Below, one piece after another: positions 18,014 to 27,106 of a stretch of 32,569 bases of DNA. Under the pieces are notes generated by a model. The model ran no database searches, had not been told where the DNA came from, and saw only the letters and a list, made by a program, of their open reading frames with translations. Source of the stretch: Desulfomonile tiedjei (GTDB lineage Bacteria > Desulfobacterota > Desulfomonilia > Desulfomonilales > Desulfomonilaceae). The position numbers were made by a program, and so were the translations under genes. Within the stretch, counting starts at the first letter, position 1; the number at the start of each line of letters is the position of its first letter. Location: positions 1 to 32,569 of the forward strand of contig JACRDE010000582.1 of assembly GCA_016212935.1 (NCBI GenBank), written 5' to 3'.

Positions 18014-19933
18014 GTGGTGACCATGACTTATGACAAGCAAATGGCTGAAGGAATCTCAGACGACAAAAAAGTAGAGGACGCAAACTGCGACGAAGCAAAC
18101 ACTGAGGGTTCGCCCAGCGACCTTTCGCTTCAGGGCAGCCGAGTCGAGGTAACCGATGATTTAGAGATGGAGATACCTCTTAACTGGACATCTCCAGAGT
18201 CCGCTCAGTCCGAGCACGAATCGGCCGAACCGGTGCTGAATACTCAGACTCCATCTTTGGCAATTGAATCGGGCCAAGGTGCTTTAACGGGGGGCGGGCA
18301 TCTTGAAGTTGCTCGTGCCTCGGGCGGAAGTGTGGCGCCCTTTTCTGCACCGGAATCTCCCATGTGGTCCGAGTCTGAGACGGAGGCTTTCCCCAAGAAT
18401 AAATGCGAAGACGGTCTCGATTCGGCTGTCCAAACGGAAGGATCGACATCCTATGAAACTTTGCAGCCGAATGCAGCACAAGAGGAGTTTCCGGAGCTGC
18501 CACTGCCGTCAAAGGAGTCTGGAGAATCAGTCTGCCAAGGCGAGGAAGAAGGCGGATCTACTCTCGTGCCCCTCAACTTTTCGCTCATACAAACAACTCT
18601 TTTTGCTTTTGTGACAGAGCTTAATGAGCGATTGGAAAGTGTCGATCACTATTCGCATGTCCACCAAGGACCTTTCAAACAACTGCTCCAATCAATAGCT
18701 GGGCTGTGCCAGCCATTGGAGGTGTCCCAAAGGCCGGCGGATAGCGTGACGCAGAGCGTTCGGGATGAAGTGCACCAGATGATAGGACAACCCCTTGAAG
18801 TATTCCGTAACTCATGTTCGCAGATCGGAATTCCAGGCTGGCCTGCAAAAGCCGTGCACGAGTTCATATTTGAACTGGCAGAACCACTAGCTGCCGAACA
18901 AAAGCGCTTCAGCCACCTTGGTGCCACACAGTTCCTTCTAGAGAATATCCAGAGAGCTTGCGAAGCCAACATGTCACAGGAGTCTGGACCGGAAGGAACC
19001 GCTTCGACCACTAATCTGGCAAGAGCAGTGGTCAACGAGCTGGTTACCAAAATAAAGACAACTTATCCTGATTTCGCCTATTCGGAATTTGTGCCGGAGT
19101 TGCAGGACGTGCTAACGCCTGTAATTCCGGCTCAAAGCCGATTCAGACATTTTCAGGACTGGTATTTGAGATGGAAGGACACAAGGGAAAGATTTACTGA
19201 GAGACTAGTAGAGCTTAAGACACAATGCCGAGAGATTTTTGCTCAACAGGTTTGGCCTGAATTTGAAGGTCTTTCGGATGAACACAAAAACAAGCTTGGC
19301 GATAGAAAGAATGGCTTGGCCATCATTCTGGACATGTTGATCGAAGTGGGAAATATAGAAAGCAGCTCGTTGGATCCCTCTGAATTAAGTGAACTCCCGG
19401 AAGAACCGAAGGGATGGGCGGATTTCGCGGCGGCAGTGGCTCAAGTCAAATGGCCGGATAAGTTAGCAGTTCTGAGGCAGATGGCAGAACAAAACTACAG
19501 AAAATTCAGAGATATGCAGGCACTCGCCGACCAAGAAAAGGACTTATTCTTCTCTTTTCTTAAGGACGATTTTTTCGACATCATTCACAACTTAGAAGAC
19601 AGCAAAATGTTTTCTCAAGAACTTTGCGAGGAGCTCAAATCGGCCTACCCGGAAAATACCACTATTTTTGGCTGGTTCGGTATCTATGATCGCTTGATAG
19701 CTGAGATGGAGACATTGCTGAAGAATTTCTGCGTCACCCCGATCAATCCAGCCAGGGGGGATCAGGCTGACTTCAAGCTTATCAGCCCGTACGGCACCGA
19801 ACCTGATGCCAAACTCAAGACGGGTCAAGTGTGTGAACCGGTCTATAGAGGGTATCAATTCTCCGATATCAGTCTATTGGAAACCGACACTTATGTCGTT
19901 GAGAAAGCTCGAGTTATCGTGGTCAGGAACTAA
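18014..19933 (+). CDS. Large protein with GrpE-like C-terminal nucleotide-exchange-factor domain
   Basis: C-terminus 'LKTGQVCEPVYRGYQFSDISLLETDTYVVEKARVIVVRN' matches the GrpE beta-domain pattern (G-V-x-E-V-x-x-GY-x-x-x-D...xARVxV), preceded by helical 'DDFFDIIHNLE...IYDRLIAEMETLLKNFCVTPINP'. Flanked by Hsp70 genes. About 190-residue acidic N-terminus. Confidence 0.65.
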   Translation: MVTMTYDKQMAEGISDDKKVEDANCDEANTEGSPSDLSLQGSRVEVTDDLEMEIPLNWTSPESAQSEHESAEPVLNTQTPSLAIESGQGALTGGGHLEVARASGGSVAPFSAPESPMWSESETEAFPKNKCEDGLDSAVQTEGSTSYETLQPNAAQEEFPELPLPSKESGESVCQGEEEGGSTLVPLNFSLIQTTLFAFVTELNERLESVDHYSHVHQGPFKQLLQSIAGLCQPLEVSQRPADSVTQSVRDEVHQMIGQPLEVFRNSCSQIGIPGWPAKAVHEFIFELAEPLAAEQKRFSHLGATQFLLENIQRACEANMSQESGPEGTASTTNLARAVVNELVTKIKTTYPDFAYSEFVPELQDVLTPVIPAQSRFRHFQDWYLRWKDTRERFTERLVELKTQCREIFAQQVWPEFEGLSDEHKNKLGDRKNGLAIILDMLIEVGNIESSSLDPSELSELPEEPKGWADFAAAVAQVKWPDKLAVLRQMAEQNYRKFRDMQALADQEKDLFFSFLKDDFFDIIHNLEDSKMFSQELCEELKSAYPENTTIFGWFGIYDRLIAEMETLLKNFCVTPINPARGDQADFKLISPYGTEPDAKLKTGQVCEPVYRGYQFSDISLLETDTYVVEKARVIVVRN

Positions 19934-19949
19934 GCCAGGAGGTAAGGAT

Positions 19950-21569
19950 ATGGGATTGCTAAGCGATCCGGAACACCCAGTACTAGGAATTGATCTGGGA
20001 ACCACTTTCAGTGCTATCGCCCGGTGGGACGGTTTGGGACCTGAGGTCTATGTCGGTCTTGAAGGCACTTACACGACTCAGTCGGTAGTTTACTATCAAG
20101 AAGACTGTGAAGACGGTGATGAGTATGTGGTCGGAGAGCTCGCATACCAGCAGACTCTTATCGAGCCTCAAAATGGAATTATTGGCGTCAAGCGGTTAAT
20201 GGACAACAGGGATTATGCCATCGTTTTGGGCGAGACCAAACCTAAATCCCACAATCCGGTTCAAATTTCCAGTGAAATCCTTCGACGATTATATAAAGAT
20301 GTTGCCGAGAAATTTCCCGGAGGCAAGTTCAAGGCCAAGGGACTGGTCGTGACCGTTCCCTATTATTTCAGGGCCAATCAGCGAAAGAACACCCGCGAAG
20401 CAGCCGAAGCAGCAGGACTGCCCAATGTGTTGGGAATCGTTGATGAACCCGTTGCTGCGTCGCTTTCTTATGCTTTCGATATGCTCAAGAACAACGGCCA
20501 GAAAGATCACCATGAGAAAATCCTCGTTTTTGACCTAGGAGGGGGGACTTTTGACCTCACCGTGTTTGACTATCGTCAGACCGCAGACATGTTACGATTC
20601 GAGGTTCTCGGCGTCGGAGGAGATGACCGCCTCGGAGGCATGGACTTTGACAGGTGTATTGCAGATTATCTCATATCCAAGGAAGGAATCGAACTCAAGG
20701 GGTTTAATGACAAGGAAAAAAGGCGCTGCGAGGAAAAACTTTTGAAGATTGCCAGAAAAGGGAAAGAGGCTCTTGCGGCAACTAAATCGTATCAACTGTC
20801 ACAAGATGGCATCCCGACAAGAAAGGGTTCTTTTCTAAGTACTAGGCTTACGCAAGACGAGCTGCAGGCGTGCATTTTGGATTATCTGGCAGAGGTGGCT
20901 GATATAGTCCTTCAGACTTGTATGTTTTGCAACGTGATACCTGCCCGCAGGGTTGTTGACCGCAAAGAGATCAAAGAAACAATTGCGACGAGAGGAATTG
21001 ATGGACTTCGTGATTACTTCGCCGATCATAAGATTACACGGGTCGTTAGAGTGGGAGGATCGAGCAAAATGCTCTTCTTTCGCAGACTACTGGAGGCCAT
21101 GTTCGGTGCTGACAAGGTTTATTCTTCAAGGAATCCAGATCTTGCCGTGGTGGAAGGAGCTGCTATCTATGCTGCCTATCTTTACGACCCAGAAGTCCTT
21201 GGCCGCAAGGTCGAAATCATTCACCGAAATAGTCATGCATTCGGAGTAGCAGTCAAAGGCGGTCATTTCAGCCCACTCATTGGCAGGAATGTTCCTCTCC
21301 CTGCAAACGCCCAGAAGTGCTACACACCGGTAGTCGACAATATTACCGAGTTGGAGATCAAGGTGTACCAGGGGGAATCCGATCTCGCCAAAGACAATGC
21401 CCATGTGGGAACGGTCCACGTAAGAGGGCTTCCTCCCAGACCGGCAAGGACTCTGGACATATGGATAACATTCGACATGAATTCTGAAGGGCTTCTTATG
21501 GTTACCACAGAGGTCAAAGAGAAAAATCAAACGCTGAGTCTTGACGTGAAACCACTTGAGACACGATGA
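19950..21569 (+). CDS. Hsp70 (DnaK-like) protein 3
   Basis: 'VLGIDLGTTFSAIARWDG', 'EPVAASLSYAF', 'VFDLGGGTFDLTVFD', 'VRVGGSSKMLFFRRL'. CCAGGAGGTAAGGAT before ATG at 19950 makes the annotated 19806 start unlikely. Confidence 0.95.
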   Translation: MGLLSDPEHPVLGIDLGTTFSAIARWDGLGPEVYVGLEGTYTTQSVVYYQEDCEDGDEYVVGELAYQQTLIEPQNGIIGVKRLMDNRDYAIVLGETKPKSHNPVQISSEILRRLYKDVAEKFPGGKFKAKGLVVTVPYYFRANQRKNTREAAEAAGLPNVLGIVDEPVAASLSYAFDMLKNNGQKDHHEKILVFDLGGGTFDLTVFDYRQTADMLRFEVLGVGGDDRLGGMDFDRCIADYLISKEGIELKGFNDKEKRRCEEKLLKIARKGKEALAATKSYQLSQDGIPTRKGSFLSTRLTQDELQACILDYLAEVADIVLQTCMFCNVIPARRVVDRKEIKETIATRGIDGLRDYFADHKITRVVRVGGSSKMLFFRRLLEAMFGADKVYSSRNPDLAVVEGAAIYAAYLYDPEVLGRKVEIIHRNSHAFGVAVKGGHFSPLIGRNVPLPANAQKCYTPVVDNITELEIKVYQGESDLAKDNAHVGTVHVRGLPPRPARTLDIWITFDMNSEGLLMVTTEVKEKNQTLSLDVKPLETR

Positions 21570-21587
21570 GCTAACACGAAGAGCCTG

Positions 21588-23837
21588 ATGACAATGAATC
21601 TGCCTGAAAGCTTGCGAAATGAATTCGATCTCGTACAGGATCTCAATGGTGGCAAGATACTTGAGTGTTACCATGTCTGGGACAAGAGCGCCAAGAATGA
21701 CAGAGTCATCAGATTGTTACCTTCACAATTTGGAGAGGACGTCTTGATAGGGGACAGATTCTCCAAGTTTTTTATGAAGTACGCATCAATCGCGCAATGC
21801 TGTATTCCAAGAGCCATCGGACTCAAGAAACTTGGTGCAACATTCTACTCAGTTGAGGAGTTTGCACCCGGCATTCCCATTACCAAGGTAGAATTCACGA
21901 GACTCGATACAATTCAGAAAGTCAAGATTTTCAGAGAAATTTGCGAAGCGCTTCATCACGCACATACGAAGGGAGTATTTCATCTCTGCATATCTCCCTC
22001 AGACATTCTTGTCAGCGACGATGACAAAGTGAGTCTCGTCGGATTTGGCACGGCTGTTTTCTCAGGTACCGAATACGTTCAAAGGGTAGGTGACGAGAAT
22101 AAGGAATTGGTGGCGCCTGAAGTTCTGGAAAGAATGGCTGCTGGCCCGGCATCTGACGTATTCAGCCTCGCCGCTTGTATAGCCAAGGTTTTTCCCTTTC
22201 TCGGTTCTCTTGAACTTATGAAGAAGGCCTTGGATAGAGATCCATTAGATAGATTTCAGAAGATTCTTGAATTCCAGCAAGTTCTGGGGGAGATCTTCCC
22301 AACCTCTCATGGAAAAGAGGGAGGCCAAACGCCTCCCCCAAGACCGCAGTACGTGGATCTGGCGACCATTCCTCCCGGTGCGAAGATACTGAATGCCAAT
22401 ACTCACAAAGTCTACGGGTTCACTGCCGCTGAACGGGGTGTAACTGTCCAGTGGGAGCCCGAATTGAGAATCCTAGTCGAGAAGGACGGTTACCTTCGGC
22501 ACAGGGCAAAACTCACGGCAACAAGGCCCTCGAATAAGATTGAGAAGACGTTCGAACTCAAGCCTGTAACAGCTTCGATTACCTCCACCCCCACAAGGGC
22601 GCTCGTTACGGATAGAAATTCCGGGGAGAGGCTGGCTATGACCTCTGAGTCGAGCGTTACGCTCGTCCAATACAATCCTGCTCGCGATATCTGGATCGAC
22701 AAAGATGGTTACCATTCAGTGAGATTGGATTGGGCTGGCCGAGTTCAGGATTTCACTCAACATCTTGACCTTTCCGCATCAGTTGTCTCGTTACGGATAC
22801 ACACTGATCCGGACGGAGTCAAAGTAGAAGTGGATGGTAGATTTGAAGGACTTACGAATTCAACGGGGCTTGCGATTAACGTCCCTCATGGAAAAATCGA
22901 GCTTACACTCTCGAAAGTTGGCTTTAGCACGGAGACGCTCATTCAAAACGTAGACGATGGTTCCGTAGCAGCAATCGGACCGATCAAACTGACCCCATTA
23001 CCCCTGCAACTCTATACAGACCCGCCTGGAGCACAGGTGAGCCTGGGGTCCAGTGTTCTCGGAACAACCGGACCAGATGGTCTTTCAGTACCTTGGCACC
23101 AAGGTCCGATAACAATTAAGAACGATGGCTACCAGACAATTGTGAGGGAATTCCCAGCTACATTACCTGGACTGCAAGTAAACGTCACTCTGGTCAGGTC
23201 GATTCAAGAGCCGATCCACCATAGGCGAAGCATGCTCTGGAGAGGAGCTGCGACATTATTCCACGGCATTGGGACGCTAACAATCAGCATCCGAATGCTA
23301 CTACGTTGGATGTATCCTAGCGTCTACCAGCCCGAACGAAAGGACGTCTTTTGCAATACAAATTGGGGCATTGCGAGAGATGACATTCCAAAGGACGAGG
23401 CCAAGCACAAGAAGCTTGTGCTATTTAAGAATCGCTGGGTCACGAAACAGGAGCGATACCTTCTCCGAAAGCAGTTGAGTACGTACCGGCTAATACGTGC
23501 AGTAGCTCTGGCCCTATACTTGCCAGGGCTTATTACATTGTCATTCTGGATTAGCGCCATGCCGGATTACATTGGTTACGCAGGCGGTTCTGTAAGTTTT
23601 GTTGCAATCATATTCACCGGGACTAGGCTCTGGCGTTTTGAGCGGTGGGCAATGGTTGTCTCCAGGATTCTTTGGACGCTTCTTTTTGTTCCGGTCATCA
23701 TAGTTCTCTTGGTAGACGGGCATGTGCTACCGCTAGTTATGCTTGTAGCATTATGGCTGGCTCTGGTATGGGGCGCCTTTGGTACCGCTGCCGCACGCCA
23801 GATTTTCAATGAGCCGGCGTCCCAGGCGAGATCTTGA
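21588..23837 (+). CDS. Pseudokinase with PEGA-like repeats and C-terminal multi-TM region
   Basis: Kinase-like fold with 'HLCISPSDILV' for HRD and 'VGFG' for DFG; 'APEVL', 'DVFSLAACI' retained. PEGA-like 'LRIHTDPDGVKVEVDGRFEGLTN...' and 'LQLYTDPPGAQVSLGSSVLGTTG'. Several TMs near the end. Confidence 0.82.
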   Translation: MTMNLPESLRNEFDLVQDLNGGKILECYHVWDKSAKNDRVIRLLPSQFGEDVLIGDRFSKFFMKYASIAQCCIPRAIGLKKLGATFYSVEEFAPGIPITKVEFTRLDTIQKVKIFREICEALHHAHTKGVFHLCISPSDILVSDDDKVSLVGFGTAVFSGTEYVQRVGDENKELVAPEVLERMAAGPASDVFSLAACIAKVFPFLGSLELMKKALDRDPLDRFQKILEFQQVLGEIFPTSHGKEGGQTPPPRPQYVDLATIPPGAKILNANTHKVYGFTAAERGVTVQWEPELRILVEKDGYLRHRAKLTATRPSNKIEKTFELKPVTASITSTPTRALVTDRNSGERLAMTSESSVTLVQYNPARDIWIDKDGYHSVRLDWAGRVQDFTQHLDLSASVVSLRIHTDPDGVKVEVDGRFEGLTNSTGLAINVPHGKIELTLSKVGFSTETLIQNVDDGSVAAIGPIKLTPLPLQLYTDPPGAQVSLGSSVLGTTGPDGLSVPWHQGPITIKNDGYQTIVREFPATLPGLQVNVTLVRSIQEPIHHRRSMLWRGAATLFHGIGTLTISIRMLLRWMYPSVYQPERKDVFCNTNWGIARDDIPKDEAKHKKLVLFKNRWVTKQERYLLRKQLSTYRLIRAVALALYLPGLITLSFWISAMPDYIGYAGGSVSFVAIIFTGTRLWRFERWAMVVSRILWTLLFVPVIIVLLVDGHVLPLVMLVALWLALVWGAFGTAAARQIFNEPASQARS

Positions 23838-23940
23838 GCTGACTTGTTGATGCTGTCCGCATCCTAATTGATTTCAGCAGAGTATGGTTCGAAGCAAGAG
23901 TCCACAGGGGAAGTGGCTCACGACACACAAAGAGGTTCCC

Positions 23941-26900
23941 ATGAGGCTCCCAGGAAATTTGAACAATGAGTTTGAGTTCATCCAAGATTTGAAGGGCGGA
24001 AAACTGCTCAGATGCATCCTTGTAAGATCCAAGAGCGACGGCAAAGAGAGCGTAATTAAGCTGCTACCCTCAGAATACGCTGGTGATAAGGGCATGGAGG
24101 AGCGATTCCGTACCTTCTTCTTAAATTACAACCAAATACCATCCTCCGGAATTGCACGGGGAACTGGTCTCAAAAAGGAAGGAGAGGCTTTTTACTCCAT
24201 CGAGGATTACTGCCCCGGGACCTCTCTGATCTCAAAAAATATCGAAGAATTGGGAAGAGAGCGCTTTATTGAAATCCTCTCTGAAGTGTGTGATGTCCTC
24301 AACTTTGCTCATAACAAGGGTGTCTTTCACCTTTGCATTACCCCGCGAGACATTTTGGTGGATGACAGTGCTTCGGTCATGGTCGTGGGGTTCGGCGCAG
24401 CTGTTTCCGCAAAGACCGGGCGACTCAATGAGTTACCCGCCGATTATCGCCAGTTTTTGGCTCCTGAAATTTTACAAGGGGCAGAGCCTTCAAGAGCTGC
24501 GGACATTTACAGTTTGGCCGCTACAATATTGAAGATTTTTCCGAGCCTACGCCGCAATGACGTGCTTCAGAGGTGTCTGTCACAAGACCCTCATCAACGT
24601 ATGGATAAAATACTATCATTGCAACAGCACCTGAAAAGCATAGTAGCGTCTGGTGACCATTGGCCGCCAGAACCAGATTACGGATCTGACATAGAGGAGA
24701 CCAACAAGCGAAAACTAACGATCAGAATTGATCCATCGGATGCGATGGTCAAGCTGAGCCGTATCGGAGACCTCGATTTTCATCAAGTTGCTCCAGGTTG
24801 GTGCGAGATCAGCGGAACAATGGAGCAATGGCAGGAAGGCGTTGTCGTCACTATCGAAAAAAATGGATTTGATCCACGTACCCTTGAGCTTTGTGGCCTT
24901 CCGGAAAGAAGCGAGCTGCAAGTCAAACTCAGGCCACCATCGCAGCACATCACCATCAAGACTGCACCTCCAGGAGCTGAGATCAGAGTGGAAGCGACTG
25001 ACGAAATTCTGGGAACAGCAAATGAGCCCTGGGGGCTAAAAGTTTGTTGGGAACCTGGAATGCAGCTGCTCATACAGAAGGATGGGTTTGAGCCGTATAG
25101 ATATCAGTTTTCATCAGGACAGCCATTGCCGAGCACAGTACTAAGAATCACCTTGAGCGCAGTAAAACCCACCATAAGGCTTATTGATAACATTGTGAGC
25201 GAAATGCACAAAGTCAAGGCCATCCTGGGTAGTGACGACTTGAAGCAGCTCGCACTACCACCTGATGACGCTGAGATGGATGACATGATAGGAGAATTTC
25301 AGGATCTGAGGTTCCACTCCAGCCAGCGATATACTGTAATGGTGCTCGGTGAGTATAGCGTGGGTAAGTCTACCCTCTTGAATTTATTATTGGACTTACC
25401 GCCAGACAGACGCCTGCCGACATTTGACAAACCGACTACTGCAAAGCCAATCCGGCTCACCTTAAGGGGAGAAAATGATCCCGAGGCGTCATGGGTAATG
25501 GATGACAACGCGGAGATACAAAAGACGTGGGATGAAGCCATTTCGCAGGCTACCACAGGTACGAACGGCCAAAGGAATGACATCAAAGAGATCAAAGTGT
25601 ACCTTGACCACCCGCTCCTGATTCAATCTGACATTATGGATATGCCGGGCACCGGAGCGGGCTGGTTCAAAGATCATCAGGAAATCACCAGGGAATACCT
25701 ACGCAAGTCAGAAATGGCTCTGATAGTAGTGGGAAGAATGGAACCTGGCGACGATGCAGCGAAAAATTTCAGTCTAGTGCAGCGTTGGGCAGTCTCCCAT
25801 ACTGTAGTATTTAACGCATGGGGTTCTTTGGACGAGCGCAAAGACCGCAAAATCCGTATAGACCAGGGGCAACTGGAGACTACAGTCAAGGAGCTTTTCC
25901 CATGGGCCTTTCTAGTAGACAGCGGTACTCGTGTGTATGCCCTGAAGTGCATTGAAGCACAGGATAAAGGTATTTCGCTGACCCAGGAATGGGGCCTGGA
26001 GGATTTCAAACAGCATTTTTGCGAAAATTGTGTAGGAGATTTCTTAACCAAAGCGGGAGAGCGGAGAAAGGACATATTGCGAATTATGGTCGAACGGGCT
26101 CGTGGCTCCTCGGAGACCCTCGAAGACTGCCTAAGTGAATGGGAAGAAAGGCTGAGCAAGGTTGGTAATGAAGGACGAGAGATCCAGGTCCAGCTGAAAG
26201 CACTGTCAGCGGTGGAAAGAAGGGTTCGTAATAATGTCGGAGAGATCGCAGAAGGTCGGGCCAAAGAAATCCTTGACACGGTGTTTGGACAAGTTGAATT
26301 GTTCATTAATGAGAACGTACGCTGGGGCTTCGATTTGGCTCGTCATGCAATGAAAGGAATTTTCGACTGTCATGAACGCCAGGCACTAGAAAAACAGTTC
26401 ACAGATAGTCTGATTAATAAATATTTGAGAATCAAAGAAGAAAATAATTGGCTCCAGCTAGCTCTGGATGAATTCGTTCACGAATGCTTGCCCATCTTGG
26501 AGAGAGAATGGGGACGATTCACAGAGGAGCAGGCACTCGATATATCAATGACTCAGACAACTGGAAAAGGATTCGACCTTCCATTCGAAGCAATCGGTAA
26601 GGCTGCCGTGGAAGGAGTGCAGGCGATGATGGCAAAACTCCTGGGAGCCGGGGCTGTGCTTGGAATTCTCCTTCTGATCCCAGGAAAGATCGTGTTGGAC
26701 ATCATCATAGCGCTTGTGATCCTGCTGAAAGGTGGAGATCCCCTGGAACGGGCTCGACAAAGTGCAATAAAGAAGTTCCGAATGGAACTGGATTTTCAAG
26801 AGATCGGATTCAAGCAAGAAATGGTCGACCTCATCATGACGGGGCCAAATGCAAGGATCCGGTCGGAGTGTGAGCGAAGATCATTAAATCTAGCGGACGA

Positions 26901-26994
26901 AAAAAATGAGGACATTGCAACGATCAAGAGAGGGATGGCGTGTATTGAAGGTCTCCAGCAGTCATTGGCTGAAATTGGTCAGGCCGACTCATAA
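23941..26994 (+). CDS. Pseudokinase / PEGA-like / dynamin-like GTPase fusion
   Basis: N-terminus aligns with 21588..23837 ('MRLPGNLNNEFEFIQDLKGGKLL'; 'HLCITPRDILV'; 'VGFG'). P-loop 'GEYSVGKST', G3 'DMPGTG'. Hydrophobic paddle-like 'GAGAVLGILLLIPGKIVLDIIIALVILL'. Confidence 0.85.
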   Translation: MRLPGNLNNEFEFIQDLKGGKLLRCILVRSKSDGKESVIKLLPSEYAGDKGMEERFRTFFLNYNQIPSSGIARGTGLKKEGEAFYSIEDYCPGTSLISKNIEELGRERFIEILSEVCDVLNFAHNKGVFHLCITPRDILVDDSASVMVVGFGAAVSAKTGRLNELPADYRQFLAPEILQGAEPSRAADIYSLAATILKIFPSLRRNDVLQRCLSQDPHQRMDKILSLQQHLKSIVASGDHWPPEPDYGSDIEETNKRKLTIRIDPSDAMVKLSRIGDLDFHQVAPGWCEISGTMEQWQEGVVVTIEKNGFDPRTLELCGLPERSELQVKLRPPSQHITIKTAPPGAEIRVEATDEILGTANEPWGLKVCWEPGMQLLIQKDGFEPYRYQFSSGQPLPSTVLRITLSAVKPTIRLIDNIVSEMHKVKAILGSDDLKQLALPPDDAEMDDMIGEFQDLRFHSSQRYTVMVLGEYSVGKSTLLNLLLDLPPDRRLPTFDKPTTAKPIRLTLRGENDPEASWVMDDNAEIQKTWDEAISQATTGTNGQRNDIKEIKVYLDHPLLIQSDIMDMPGTGAGWFKDHQEITREYLRKSEMALIVVGRMEPGDDAAKNFSLVQRWAVSHTVVFNAWGSLDERKDRKIRIDQGQLETTVKELFPWAFLVDSGTRVYALKCIEAQDKGISLTQEWGLEDFKQHFCENCVGDFLTKAGERRKDILRIMVERARGSSETLEDCLSEWEERLSKVGNEGREIQVQLKALSAVERRVRNNVGEIAEGRAKEILDTVFGQVELFINENVRWGFDLARHAMKGIFDCHERQALEKQFTDSLINKYLRIKEENNWLQLALDEFVHECLPILEREWGRFTEEQALDISMTQTTGKGFDLPFEAIGKAAVEGVQAMMAKLLGAGAVLGILLLIPGKIVLDIIIALVILLKGGDPLERARQSAIKKFRMELDFQEIGFKQEMVDLIMTGPNARIRSECERRSLNLADEKNEDIATIKRGMACIEGLQQSLAEIGQADS

Positions 26995-27106
26995 CGGCCA
27001 TGGGTCACTTGCGATGAGAGGGGCTTGAATGAGGAAAAACCTTCGGTCTTATCCCATGATCAACCTTTGATGACAGCCATCTGAGTCATTACTGGAGAGA
27101 AGACCC

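Noticed and set aside
19806-19949. Extended start of Hsp70-3 overlapping the GrpE-like gene end
   Set aside because: ATG at 19950 has a strong AGGAGG SD and gives the usual short N-terminus before GIDLGTT; the extension is just the GrpE-like tail read in another frame.
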